Positions 37,501 to 48,397 of a stretch of DNA of 64,000 nucleotides are shown piece after piece. How positions within the stretch are numbered: position 1 is the stretch's first letter; each line of letters begins with the position of its first letter. Below the pieces are notes generated by a model. The model worked only from the letters and a program-made list of their open reading frames with translations. It was not told where the DNA came from and made no database searches. The position numbers and the translations under genes were made by a program. This DNA is from Xestospongia muta (Eukaryota > Porifera > Demospongiae > Haplosclerida > Petrosiidae), in assembly GCA_963693285.1 (NCBI GenBank), contig OY848918.1, positions 19,913,484 to 19,977,483 on the forward strand. The letters run 5' to 3'.

Positions 37501-40500
37501 CAGGCATACATTATTTATCTTTTGTCATCTTCAGCACCTTGATATGACTAATATTATATTATGGTCATTTGGAATTAGAATTATAGCTAATCACAATTCA
37601 GTGAACAGCAAGTTAGCATGTAAGCTACCACAACTCAAAATTTGTTCCTCAAGCATTTTTATACAGAATTGCACTCTCTGTGGCTTGGTTATGAGTAAGA
37701 TAGCAGTGAGAGTTAGATGTCACATGTTATCTGATAGATATTAAAACTTTGAACTATATTATGTATATGAATAGCTATTTGTTGTGACAATGTATTACAT
37801 ATTCTGATTTTTGCTCAAATAGTCATTAGTAGAATCTGTTTATTTATTGTCAGTTATACAATACAAAACATCTTTGTGATGTCTAGTGGTAATACTATCA
37901 TATCAGTTCATTCTTGTAATAGCTATTTATTAATAGTTGTGTCTTGTCTAAAGTTGTCTTTAACTTTAAGCTGTTTTATTTCAATAGAATATGAAACTTT
38001 TGTATAATTAAATTGTGTTTTCTTTCTGTTCATATTCCTACAGATTATTCTAAGTTATTTGACAAAGCTCTTGATGAAGGAAAAATTACAGCAAAATACT
38101 CAAAGATGGCAATGTCAGGAGCTCCAGGAACAGGGAAATCGTCGGCTATGAACCTTTTGCTGAATCAGCCACCTCCACAAAGTCATCACAGTACTCCCGT
38201 AACTACTGCTCCAGAGATAAGAAAGGTAGAGACGACCAGTGTCATCACTGAATCTGATCCAGCAACTTCATCCACCACCCAAATATGGGGCAAGGTAGAC
38301 CGGTCGTCATTCAAAAACATGCTTGCTAGAACAGTAAAAAGTATGCTACAGTCAACTGCATCTGAATCTATTACACCTTCAGCTCATAATGATGAGAGTG
38401 AGTCATCATCTGATGATGATGGATCACAAAATTCTTCTTCATCAAAGGATAAACCACAATCAGATGAAGTCATCTCTCTAAGGTCACCACGTCCACCTTT
38501 ATCAACAGCCACAACAGAGTTTGTCAAAATCTTACCTATTGTAGAGGAGTCACCTGAGCTTTACAACACCCACTGGATACACTGTATTGACTCTGGTGGA
38601 CAGGCAGCATTCCTGGATATAGCTCCTGTATTGCTACGTTATAATCCAGTCAGCATACTTACACAAAAACTAAATGAGAAGCTTGATGACCAGCCTAAAT
38701 TCTACTTTAGCTTCAAAGGTCAACAACTTGGTGTACCAGTGGAGCGACAAATTACAAATTTACAACTACTTGAGTCTTCCTTTCGTTCGCTATCGTCCAT
38801 AGATCAGCCTAATTTGCGCAAAATTCACGTCAAGTTTTCACATCTTGAGCCTTCCCTTCTTGTTCTTGGCACATTTTATGATAAAATAGCAGAATGTGAA
38901 GGCGAGTCTTTGCAGCAAAAGAATGCACGTTTGTGGTCTACTTTAAAACAGTTTCGAGATGTACGCATGAATTATTGCGAAAAGGAAAAGCAGATAATAT
39001 TTCCTCTCAACACAACAGCCAGAGGTGAGTCAGAAAAGAAGATTGCAGAGAAAATCCGTACAATTGTTTGCCAATCTTATATTGAGGCAGAAATTCCAAT
39101 ACGATGGTACCTGTTTCAGCTTGAATTATATGATCTTCAGGAGAATACAAAATCAATGGTTGTCAGTAAGAGGGAATGCTTGAGAATAGGGTTTGCAATT
39201 AGGATGAATGGAAATGAGGTAGAAGCTGCACTGATGTACTACCATGATATGACCATTTTCCTGTATTTTCCTGCTGTATTACCTGATGTGGTTTTCCTCC
39301 ATCCTCAACCGCTTTTTAATAAGCTATCAGAAATTATCAGCATCTCCTTTACTGATGCCACCACTTATTTAGATGAATTGAATATTATTCTTCCACCAAA
39401 AGCTCATGTACAACTAAAAACAGAAGGTATTTTTACTCGTGACCTCCTTGATCGTTTTCCTGATGGATTTTCACCAGAGTTTACAGCTGATGACTTCTTG
39501 AAGTTAATGGAAGATATCTTCATTATAGCTCCTTTACCAGAGAAAGGCAAGTTCTTTTTACCCTGTGTTTTACCTACTACTCCTAACTTGGAGAGTATAG
39601 GAAGCTCCTTTACAAATGTCACTGATGCTCTTGTTTTAACTTGGGATATGAAGCCTGTACCTCAAGGAATCTTTCCTGCTCTGGCTGTCAATCTTGTTAA
39701 GCGACAAAAGTCACCAAAATATGATCTTTATCGACCTCCAACGTCTGATGAGCCTTCAGAAGAACTACTACAATATCGTAATGCTATCCATTTACTGTGT
39801 CTGGATTTAGGAGGAGGAGTTTTACTTGTTGATGCTATCTACTCTCTAGATGTATACTACAGTGGCCCTTCGGAAAATTGCTCACTTATTCGAAACGCTA
39901 TTCTCGAAGGCATTGGAGATGTGGTTAAAAAGTTTCAGTATAAGCCAATTCTTTCGTTACCTCAAGAGCGTTTTTATTGCTCAATGTGTGCTTCTTCTGC
40001 TAAACATCTCTGTCGCCCAGACGAAGGCAAGAAAATACTTACTTGTTGTCGAGATCCTCGAATAACAGCATGTATTGATCAATCACGACAACTACCATGG
40101 ATTGCAGTAGACCTGTCAGTAGAAGAAGTGAAACTACAAGGTTACTTTTTACTTTTATTTAAATTTTGTGCACTAATATCTGGCAAAAGGAACTTAGCAT
40201 TACAAGAGTGACTTACATGTAATGTAAAGTAATGTAAACTGCTTTTGTTATATATTCAGTTTTACTGTGATGCTAGAAACATTTCCTCAGTTGTAAATAA
40301 GTGATCACTTTAGCATATTGTGCAAAGAAACCCTACCTACTAAATATAACACTTGTCATATTACTATTATTAAATAAACTAAATTGTAGTTAATTAATAT
40401 TTTAAGAAAATAATAATAATTACTTGAGAAAGCCAATATTATCTCTGAAGCTTTGCGGTAAAAGTTATATTTGTTATTAAATCTTTTATTTCTAATGCAG

Positions 40501-40829
40501 TTGATCTCACTTGTGTACTAAAGAAGAAACCAAACCTTGCAGAGCTTGTGGGTCTTCTAACAGATATTGAGTACGAGTGGTACAAGATAGGCACTGCTTT
40601 AGAAGTAGAAGATTGTGTTCTAGGTGGTTTAATTCAAAACAATGATGATAACACGACAAAACTTATAAAAGTGTTACGAAGTTGGATGGATACATTTCCA
40701 TCAAGCAGTACCTGGGATGTTGTTCTAACTGCAGTAGAAGGCCCAATTGTGAAACGATCTTCAACTGCTTTAAAGATTCGAAAGTTTTTAGCCAAACCAG
40801 AGGTCCACTCAAAATATAATGTGAAATGA
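28552..40829 (+). CDS. Gene 2: ankyrin / Roc-COR-like GTPase / Death-domain protein, complete
   Basis: Exons: 28552-28569, 28755-28853, 31380-31481, 34053-34151, 35425-35523, 36988-37165, 38044-40140 and 40501-40829 (TGA). All junctions are GT-AG and phases agree. The sum is 3021 nt, 1006 residues. The start M-S-Q-D-R-L is a tiny exon ending in GTAAGT. Order: five ankyrin repeats (7-198), P-loop GAPGTGKS at 224-231, an acidic serine-rich insert about 315-335, DSGGQ at 381-385, COR-like region to about 895, and a Death domain at 899-1006. It is a full paralogue of gene 1 lying 21.8 kb downstream on the same strand, but its hinge between COR and Death is absent. The proposed role, an intracellular sensor or scaffold with a GTP-driven switch and Death-fold output, rests on domain order only. 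Confidence 0.88.
29022..29128. mobile_element. Palindromic element, 107 bp, in gene 2 intron 2
   Basis: CTAGTCTCGTCCCCAGACCT on the left returns inverted at the right (ending gacgagactag at 29128), with GCAAGCTAAAGTAGG-like inner arms. The stem is nearly full length, with a loop around 29065-29085. A related phrase, tgctagtccccagaccctt, occurs at about 30691 and 55373. Confidence 0.75.
30046..30310. mobile_element. TA-flanked MITE, about 265 bp, present only in copy A
   Basis: The left end CTGTAGTACCTGGATTTATT and the reverse complement of the right end, CCGTATACCAGGATTTATTG, match imperfectly over about 35 bp. Both are bordered by TA, as with Tc1/mariner-type insertions. The duplicate locus near 54935-54955 passes from agcaaaata to aacatatcc without it. 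So it was inserted after the duplication, or was lost from the other copy. Confidence 0.7.
30643..30671. other. Perfect hairpin, 12-bp stem and 5-base loop
   Basis: TGTGGTCTGCAA, CATTT, TTGCAGACCACA. The same hairpin is unchanged in the duplicate at 55322-55350, although bases around it differ. It may be a remnant of a foldback element; the adjacent phrase resembles the palindrome at 29022. Confidence 0.7.
32190..32340. mobile_element. Right-hand part of the 59072-type MITE, copy A
   Basis: Matches the right half of the complete MITE at 59072-59585, from gcatgcaaccacgtgta to the end aaccctgctatatggta. A shorter piece with the same end lies at about 56955-57060. The left half is missing in both. 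Confidence 0.65.
34275..34570. repeat. Intronic block shared with 61330-61640
   Basis: Both read from agtacagtaccaatttattt through gatcaagaatgctttt to the phrase tgctttgtgtt(a/g)caagctta. The order relative to the neighbouring ankyrin exon is reversed between the loci (before it in gene 2, after it in gene 3), showing rearrangement. Confidence 0.7.
36412..36925. repeat. Intronic block shared with 58505-59015
   Basis: Colinear with the far end of copy B. In copy B it is joined directly to the counterpart of 33770, so 2.6 kb holding ankyrin exons 34053 and 35425 is absent from B. Confidence 0.8.
38044..40140 (+). other. Gene 2 Roc-like GTPase plus COR-like exon
   Basis: A single 2.1-kb exon. 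G1 GAPGTGKSS at 38118, then S-H-H-S-T as in gene 1. About 150 residues of linker with an S-S-S-D-D-D run follow, then H-C-I-D-S-G-G-Q (38580-38603). [10 protein letters not shown] near 38857 is the likely G4-equivalent (T-x-x-D). I-P-I-R-W-Y starts the COR-like part, E-G-I-F-T-R-D-L-L and F-L-P-C-V-L-P follow, and [14 protein letters not shown] matches gene 1's L-V-D-M-M-L-W-M-E-I-Y-W-T-G. A cysteine-rich stretch with C-S-M-C and C-C near 39980-40050 has no counterpart in gene 1. The donor GTTACT is weak; reading through adds 24 residues and a stop at 40209-40211. Confidence 0.75.
40501..40829 (+). other. Gene 2 Death-domain exon
   Basis: Residues 899-1006. Landmarks: [45 protein letters not shown]. 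Both hallmark tryptophans are present, plus one in R-S-W-M-D. The preceding intron is 360 bp. The tail ends H-S-K-Y-N-V-K. Expected to pair with other Death domains, possibly that of gene 1. Confidence 0.82.
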
Positions 40830-42007
40830 GATTTACACATGGACAATTTTAACTTTAGCAGAAAACTTTTTTTTTTTTTTTGATAACACATTTTGCTTTA
40901 AAATATTAGAGCTAGAATTTTCTTAATAGTTTGAAGTTACTATACGACTTCTGGCAATGTTATTTTTGGTATGATTATCTTGTGTATTTTTGGAAAATTA
41001 TTTAACCTTAAATCTGTTGCTTTTTCTAGTTCTATAACATTGTTATACAATATGAATATACTTGTGTAACTATTTGCTAAATCTCTTGTACTGCAACAGT
41101 ATTTATCTATAACTGCTTTTGTTTCTTTTCCCTTCTTCTTTAAAAAAGTTATTTTAAACCATCTTTTCCTGTCACTATTAAATAGATAGATATAGAGAGT
41201 TACATTAATGATTGATGATTATCCTTCATACAACATTCACTGGAAAATTATTATATTTCTGCAGTTTGAAACAACTGGAAACGTTTTGAAAATGTCATGT
41301 ATTCTGTTATGTTTCTGGTGCTTCCCAACTAAGGAAACATAAAGATTTCTTTTGATAGGAAACATATGTGAAGAGCAAATTTCCCGCTATATAGAAACAC
41401 TTGAGAACACCAAATTTTTTTTGTATTTACTAAAGAAACTTTAATGTTTCCATTGACTTAATGATTATTTACAAATACAACAATTAAAAAAAATCAAGTA
41501 ATCGCAAAAAAATTAAATACATTTCCTTTATGATGTACTCAAAAAAAGGAAGTATTATGTAAATTAAAGATATTCATTGTCACATAAAGAAGTTAATTTT
41601 TTTTAACGAAACGCGTCATCAATATTGTGACCTCAGATGACGAATGACGTGATCAGCGTCAATTGAATTTACTAAGGATAGCGCAATATTGACAGGTGGT
41701 TAGAGTGTGTATTTTCTGCAGTAGTAGCTCCTGTGCTTGTTATTGCTTGCCTTCGAATCTGCAGCCAACATTTGATCCGAGTTTCCACAGTCTTTGTATT
41801 TAATATTAACAGTCCAAGTTATTACCTCGTCTATTGAATCTTGTTGACAACCCAGTCTGCACATCTCCACTTGCAACTTAACAGTCCAAGTTAGTAACTC
41901 ACATTCATACGAACCATGATAAAGATAAGTATACTTACACATATTATAATTAGTATATCACTCAAATAAATGTAAACAAATAACAACAAATGTATTATGC
42001 AAATAGA
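40830..42007. other. 3' flank of gene 2 and start of the transposon nest
   Basis: No AATAAA is evident close behind gene 2. At 41807 and 41880 the phrase aacagtccaagtta is repeated. GC is locally higher near 41600-41700. No gene assigned. Confidence 0.4.
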
Positions 42008-42493
42008 ATGACTGATAGACAATTATTTACAAGAGATGAAGTCTTGGATATTATTGAAGATGAACCAATGTATCCAGGGAGTGATGAAGAATTTGATACA
42101 TTAGATGATGAGATGGTGGACGAATACTGGTAATAAAATGATAAGATAACTTACAAAGTATGTAAAACCTACCAATCTTAGTATAACAGAAGGTACATCT
42201 GCTAATGTTGAGAAGCCTCCAGTCCAATTACCTGCACCGCTATGGTAAATATCACAAATATTACCTTTTACTGATTGTAAAATAAATAGCTACCAACAAA
42301 TAGAGTCACTTGCTTCCTGTGTCTGACACTAACAAATCTAAACAAAGGTAAGTTATACAATAAATGTACATTTCTCATCGGTAAATATCTTCATAGCCAA
42401 TGCCCAAGTGACCACACCCTAGGGGAGATAAAATGGTCAAACAATTACATGCCAGTCACTGTAGATTCATTTACAGAATCAGTGGACTATTAG
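42008..42493 (+). pseudogene. N-terminal exons of a second piggyBac-type transposase or transposase-derived gene
   Basis: 42008-42129 reads M-T-D-R-Q-L-F-T-R-D-E-V-L-D-I-I then an acidic run E-F-D-T-L-D-D-E-M, ending phase 2. 42182-42244 continues in phase with T-E-G-T-S-A-N-V and P-A-P-L-W. A short degenerate exon (about 42303-42349) and 42397-42493 follow: G-E-I-K-W-S-N-N-Y-M-P-V-T-V-D-S-F-T-E-S-V. An acidic start followed by a W-plus-V-x-x-F-T-E-S-V block is typical of the N-terminal half of piggyBac transposases. The frame then runs straight into the 44-bp minisatellite and stops; the DDE core is absent. Confidence 0.55.
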
Positions 42494-44101
42494 TGTACAA
42501 ACTATTTAATGATTAGGAATAGGTGGTGGACTTTTAGTGTACAAACTATTTAATGATTAGGAATAGGTGGTGGACTTTTAGTGTACAAACTATTTAATGA
42601 TTAGGAATAGGTGGTGGACTATTAGTGTACAAACTGTTTAATGATTAGGAATAGGTGGTGGACTATTAGTGTACAAACTGTTTAATTATTAGGAATAGGT
42701 GGTGGACTATTAGTGTACAAACTGTTTAATGATTAGGAATAGGTGGTGGACTATTAGTGTACAAACTGTTTAATGATTAGGAATAGGTGGTGGACTATTA
42801 GTGTACAAACTATTTAATGATTAGGAATAGGTGGTGGACTTTTAGTGTACAAACTATTTAATGATTAGGAATAGGTGGTGGACTTTTAGTGTACAAACTG
42901 TTTAATGATTAGGAATAGGTGGTGGACTATTAGTGTACAAACTGTTTAATGATTAGGAATAGGTGGTGGACTATTAGTGTACAAACTATTTAACGATTAG
43001 GAATAGGTGGTGGGCTATTAGTGTACAAACTATTTAACGATTAGGAATAGGTGGTGGACTATTAGTGGATTAGTGTACAAACTATTTAATGATTAGGAAT
43101 AGGTGGTGGACTATTAGTGTACAAACTGTTTAATTATTAGGAATAGGTGGTGGACTATTAGTGTACAAACTGTTTAATGATTAGGAATAGGTGGTGGACT
43201 ATTAGTGTACAAACTGTTTAATGATTAGGAATAGGTGGTGGACTATTAGTGTACAAACTGTTTAATGATTAGGAATAGGTGGTGGACTATTAGTGTACAA
43301 ACTGTTTAATGATTAGGAATAGGTGGTGGACTATTAGTGTACAAACTGTTTAATGATTAGGAATAGGTGGTGGACTATTAGTGTACAAACTGTTTAATGA
43401 TTAGGAATAGGTGGTGGACTATTAGTGTACAAACTGTTTAATGATTAGGAATAGGTGGTGGACTATTAGTGTACAAACTATTTAACGATTAGGAATAGGT
43501 GGTGGGCTATTAGTGTACAAACTATTTAACGATTAGGAATAGGTGGTGGACTATTAGTGGATTAGTGTACAAACTATTTAATGATTAGGAATAGGTGGTG
43601 GACTATTAGTGTACAAACTGTTTAATGATTAGGAATAGGTGGTGGACTATTAGTGTACAAACTGTTTAATGATTAGGAATAGGTGGTGGACTATTAGTGT
43701 ACAAACTGTTTAATGATTAGGAATAGGTGGTGGACTATTAGTGTACAAACTGTTTAATGATTAGGAATAGGTGGTGGACTATTAGTGTACAAACTGTTTA
43801 ATGATTAGGAATAGGTGGTGGACTATTAGTGTACAAACTATTTAATGATTAGGAATAGGTGGTGGACTATTAGTGTACAAACTATTTAATGATAAAGAAT
43901 AGGTGGTGGACTATTAGTGTACAAACTATTTAATGATTAGGAATAGGTGGTGGACTATTAGTGTACAAACTATTTAATGATTAGGAATAGGTGGTGGACT
44001 ATTAGTGTACAAACTATTTAATGATTAGGAATAGGTGGTGGACTATTAGTGTACAAACTGTTTAATGATAAGGAATAGGTGGTGGACTATTAGTGTACAA
44101 A
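42486..44101. repeat. 44-bp minisatellite, about 37 units
   Basis: Unit: ggaataggtggtggactatt then agtgtacaaactgtttaatgatta. Units are 44 bp with few variants (actat/actgt, tttaatg/tttaacg/tttaatt, ctatt/ctttt). A rare 10-bp insertion (agtggattagtg) occurs twice, at about 43065 and 43559, 494 bp apart, which equals eleven units plus ten bases. Neighbouring variants also repeat in the same order, so a block of eleven units was duplicated as a whole. The first unit overlaps the end of the piggyBac-like frame. Confidence 0.93.
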
Positions 44102-44267
44102 ATAAATCAAATGGCCTAACTTACTTTTGACAGTAAAAGACACTAAGGACATAGGATAACTACTTTGAAGCAACAGTTAAGTCAGAAATCTCCACAACAG
44201 AAGAGAAATCCACGCGGTAACTATGTGGTCTCTATATTAAGTCAGTTAGTGAAATGTCTTGCACTTA

Positions 44268-45372
44268 ATTAAATTGACCTACACAAGGTGATACCACTTC
44301 ACTAGATACACATATTAAGGGAGTAGTATACATGTGACCATAGTATAACATGACTTACCTTAATCCACTCAAGGTATGAGCTATGACAGTATACCTTTAC
44401 TGTGTGATATATAATCATAGACGCTTCATTATTTAAATTGTAAATTAATTATTATCTTGACAATAATGAACATAACTTTGTCTAAAATAAGTACTCCAAA
44501 TTCTTTTGTTTACAGAGATGAGAGATCTCCTAAGCCTTGTCTTCTATAACTAAGTCAAAACCTCAAGAACCACTCGATACCAAACAAGAAAGTAAGTACA
44601 CCTGTACATTCTTTATCATTTTATTTATCTAATATAGAATCATATGAACTGATTGACAAGATGAAAACACTGGAGTACCTCACATCAACTTTTTAAGAAA
44701 GAGAAGGTATTATATAACTACATGTACAACATGTTATATTCTGTATTGTGTAGCTACTAACAGACAACAAGAGATTACAAAATTACATATTTTCTGACTA
44801 AATTTTCTTTAATCAGGGATTACTCTATAACACATAATAAGTACATTTGACCAACCATGTTAACACAACTAAAAAAGTATGTGTTATTACATAATCAGTA
44901 GAGATCAAGAAGACATGTGGTGAGACCACCAGAGATGACTTGAGATTTATAAGAGAGAGAATTATTTATCGCTACTTGTTGTGTACAGCCTTGTAGATAA
45001 CTATGGAGCCAAAAAAAAGGAGAAGAGGAAGAAAGTCAAGCAAAAATAAGGAGTCAAGTAGGGGCTGGTGAAGGATAGAGTGAAATGCTTTTGTGAGGTC
45101 AAAAAAAGACAGTACAGACTGCTTTTGAGATCCAATGAAGAACTCCAGGAATTGACAAATTGTCGGATTCTTGATGATCTAAAGGATCATGTCAAACACA
45201 ATGCTAGCACTTTCACAACTTTTCTAGATATTTAAGAGATGATATTTTAAATTGACATGACATAGCTGACAAAATAATGTAAAAATATTAACGTGTGATA
45301 CATTATATTTTAAAGTTTGTAAACTTTATTAATTACTTGTTCTTTTAGAATTGGCTACATCAGTGTTAAATA
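44268..45372 (+). repeat. Left arm of a 1.1-kb inverted repeat (partner 48398-49568)
   Basis: attgacctacacaaggtgat at the start returns inverted at about 49550-49568. The match runs through the aagtaagtacacctgtacattc region to gaattggctacatc at 45362. The arm holds a reverse-strand LINE fragment (below). It also has a direct copy at 49970-51300. Confidence 0.8.
44990..45180 (-). pseudogene. LINE reverse-transcriptase fragment 1
   Basis: Reverse-strand reading gives F-D-L-T-K-A-F-H-S-I-L-H-Q-P-L-L-D and further on Q-Q-V, matching the first palm motif of non-LTR reverse transcriptases (F-D-x-x-K-A-F-D-x-V). The second D is H. Short and broken. Confidence 0.6.
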
Positions 45373-45651
45373 AGAGTTCAAAACTTTTCAAGTTACAAGC
45401 AAACATCCAGTTTACATAGTTTAGACATTATAAGATAGTCATAATATGTTAATATTTACTTTGTTATATTAAGTCAGTTAGTGAACTGTCTTGTACTTAA
45501 TTAAATTCTTAGAAATGTAATTATTTTATGATTGCATATGATATATTTATTTTAAGCAGATCTCATACATTGTGACATTATTCTATATATGATGTACGTT
45601 AATCCTGTGATGTTTCTAAATGATTGAGTGCTTATCAATATTTACTATTAA

Positions 45652-46865
45652 AATACAAAGGAGCTATTCGGAGCCCCACCCAATTTAATTGCAAAATGGG
45701 GAACATTTTTAGCAACAGGAGGTAATTTTCAAAAACATGAGTCTATTGAACTCTAATTCAATGGCGTAGTTTTCTCAGTATAAGCGATCCAGACAAATTA
45801 CAAGAGATGATGGAGGACATTGATATTAACTACAGTGATGATGATTTTGAAGGTACTGGTTATGTGGATGACGGATGACAATTGTTTTTTATAATAAAAA
45901 TGAAAGTAGTACTACTTTTACTACACCTAACAGTTACTGCTACTGTGTCTGTTGTTTCCACCCTAAACTACAACTACTGCTGCTATTGGTCCAACTTCTA
46001 CTGCTACTTCTCCATTTCAAGAAAAACTAGGACTAACGAGCAACAACTCTTGAGCAGATCCTGTTAATTATTTCAATCAACTATGGATAAACACAGTAAG
46101 TCATGAGATATTACATCAAACATACACCTATAGTCAACATTATATTAACTCTCCTGATGATCATCAATAAGTGTTGTTAGTATACCATCTGTTGAAAAAT
46201 ATTGGTGCACAAATTGGCCATTTATCAATGACCGCTTTCACAACGTAATGACTATCTGAAGATAAATTTGTTCATCTATCAGACAATGATAACTATACTT
46301 CCTATATACAAGTTGGATATGATCACTTATTATAAATTTAACCAATCACTGCTCACCAGATTAGTCAGTTCCAATATACACTCTGAACCAAAACAGTAGT
46401 AAAAGAGGAGGGGATATCAGTTCTAAGAGTTGCCTATCTTTTCTTAGTACCTCCACAAAAAGCCACACAAAAGAGGGATGAAGACTTAGATACTTTACTG
46501 ATGCCAAAAGTGGCTACATGTGGAACTGGGACATCTACACTGAAAAATCTGAGTACTGAGATAAAGATTTACCACTGTCAACTCATCTTATTCTTTACCT
46601 GACAGCTACCTTCAAATTAAGGGGTATAACTACACAAGTCCATACTTGTGTAGAGGGCTTTATGATACTGGTTCTGGAATCTGTGGTACAGTCAAGCTAA
46701 GCAGAAAAGAAATACCTATTTATTCAACAAGAAAAAAAAGGTGAAATCACAACATACCATGATCTATGCATACTTGGAGTTAAGTGGATGAATAAAAGAG
46801 TTATGGCTGCCCTTTGTACTATTGATGATGACTCTATAGTCAAGTTTCAAAGACACACCAATACA
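45652..46865 (+). pseudogene. piggyBac element copy 1 (5' half only)
   Basis: TTAA at 45648-45651 precedes an end with gagctattcggagccccacc, as in the MITE at 15598. Reading: F-L-S-I-S-D-P-D-K-L-Q-E-M-M-E-D, then N-Y-S-D-D-D-F-E-G, stop, then T-S-P-F-Q-E-K-L-G-L-T-S-N-N and D-P-V-N-Y-F-N-Q-L-W. Later A-K-S-G-Y-M-W-N-W-D-I-Y-T-E-K and L-G-V-K-W-M-N-K-R-V-M-A-A-L appear. The C-terminal third is missing, cut at 46865. Many stops. Confidence 0.72.
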
Positions 46866-47669
46866 ATAAATGGAGTGATTGTTTTGATATAAAAATTAGT
46901 AGAAGATACATACTTGACCTTACGTTATCATTAAGTCAATTACAAGTCCTTTGATGTGGGGACTGGCTTAAGAGAAAGTAGTCACAAACAATATATAGAA
47001 TATCCATCGTGATGACTTGTTACATTACAAATACTTTCCACATTTCACAAATTCTTACATGTATTGTTGAATATATGTCATGTTTAGATTTATTAGACAA
47101 TATAGATTTACACTGTTACATGTAAATTATATATATATATATATATATATTTATATACACATTTCATGTGGGACCTGGTTACAATTAATGTTGCTCATTA
47201 TAAACATCTTGGTCATATTATGATTCCATAAAACATAATTGTTGTTCCATGGTATATTAGTTGTTGTCCCTTAGTACCTGTATTTACTACACATTAGCCT
47301 AATTCCAAGTATGCATTTATGTCATAAATTATAATATGTAAATCTATACATAAGGTGTGACTACTCTTCCCACTATTTAAGCTCTATTGTATGTTTATTA
47401 TATACAATTTTAATAACAAATATAACAGATATTATCAATGTTGAATTCATATATAGTGATTATTACAATCATAACACATAGTATACATCATCATATGTTA
47501 GACAATTGTAATAATATGACTGGAATATCAAAAATGTTAGCATTATATCAATTTAGTATATTGCCTATATTATGTTTTATTACATAATTGTATTAATGAT
47601 TATGTTATAATGCTATAGAATAAAATGTTTTTTCATGTTCCTCTTAATATAATTCCTTTTATCACATAG
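46866..47669. other. Spacer with a short (TA)n tract
   Basis: Alternating TA at about 47130-47150. A phrase tgttttgatataaaaatt resembles 13746. No gene. Confidence 0.45.
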
Positions 47670-47852
47670 TATGTACTTAGCTCTTTACATGATGCCTGCT
47701 GCAAAGGGAAAGTAGATTTGGTTGAAATATTATTATTATATGGTGCTAATGCCACATAACTAATAAAAACTGTTAAAAACTTGCTGAAGAGGTAAAATGT
47801 GATGATATCAATAAAGAAAAAATTCTACAACTAATTGACAAGTCACTACATG
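47670..47852 (+). pseudogene. Dead ankyrin cap exon
   Basis: After a CATAG acceptor: L-H-D-A-C-C-K-G-K-V-D-L-V-E-I-L-L-L-Y-G-A-N-A-T, then TAA and, in another frame, E-E-V-K-C-D-D-I-N-K-E-K-I-L-Q-L-I-D. It ends in a phase-1-like position before gtcagt. This is the counterpart of gene 2 exon 36988 ([14 protein letters not shown]). So another gene of the same type once stood here. Confidence 0.7.
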
Positions 47853-48397
47853 GTCAGTGTATAGTTCTATACTAATGTAGTTCATTGTTATTTTATATAC
47901 ATTAGAATGTATTTACAATAAATGTCAATACAATGATAATAATGTAACCTAGTAACCTGTATACTGCTAGTAATAACAGTGTCACTTTATACATGACTAT
48001 ACAATCTGTACAAACTGATAATCAAGGATTACAAGCAAACACTCAGTACTATGATCAAACACTTGTCTTGACTTCACTAGTAACATATTATGTATAAATT
48101 ATATTGAAAGTAATCATATGAAAATGTACTGTATTAATAACAGATCAAACAAATTATTAACTACAGATATTTGCCTAAAATTATCATGTATTTTTTTGAG
48201 TTAATGATGACATGATGAGAGTTAATCCATTATATAAAGAGATCGATGTTGGATTGAACAGTGGAGATTAAAGTTGAAGAAATTTCCTGACATAAAAAAT
48301 GTTATTCATGTAATGGGTGAGGGTAGCTTAAGAGAGGAGAGGTAGTTTAGCAAGGTTATTCATATAAATGATGAATAAAAGAGGCTAGAAAATAGAT
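47853..48397. other. Spacer with a small reverse-strand LINE piece (about 48300-48395)
   Basis: Reverse strand of 48300-48395 matches 49895-49968: L-L-F-I-I-Y-M-N-N-L-A-K-L, the I-Y-x-N-D-L motif that follows G-P-L-L-F in LINE reverse transcriptases. The rest is gene-free. Confidence 0.5.

Noticed and set aside
41700..41942. 80-codon reverse frame before the second piggyBac-type gene
   Set aside because: Contains a small direct repeat and no recognisable motif; wrong strand for the following gene.
42486..44101. CRISPR-like look of regularly spaced repeats
   Set aside because: The whole 44-bp unit repeats; there are no unique spacers. It is a minisatellite in eukaryotic DNA.
45882..46067. 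Signal-peptide-like start (M-K-V-V-L-L-L-L-H-L) at 45900 and again at 51555
   Set aside because: It lies in a wrong frame over a piggyBac relic; the other frame gives the transposase blocks.
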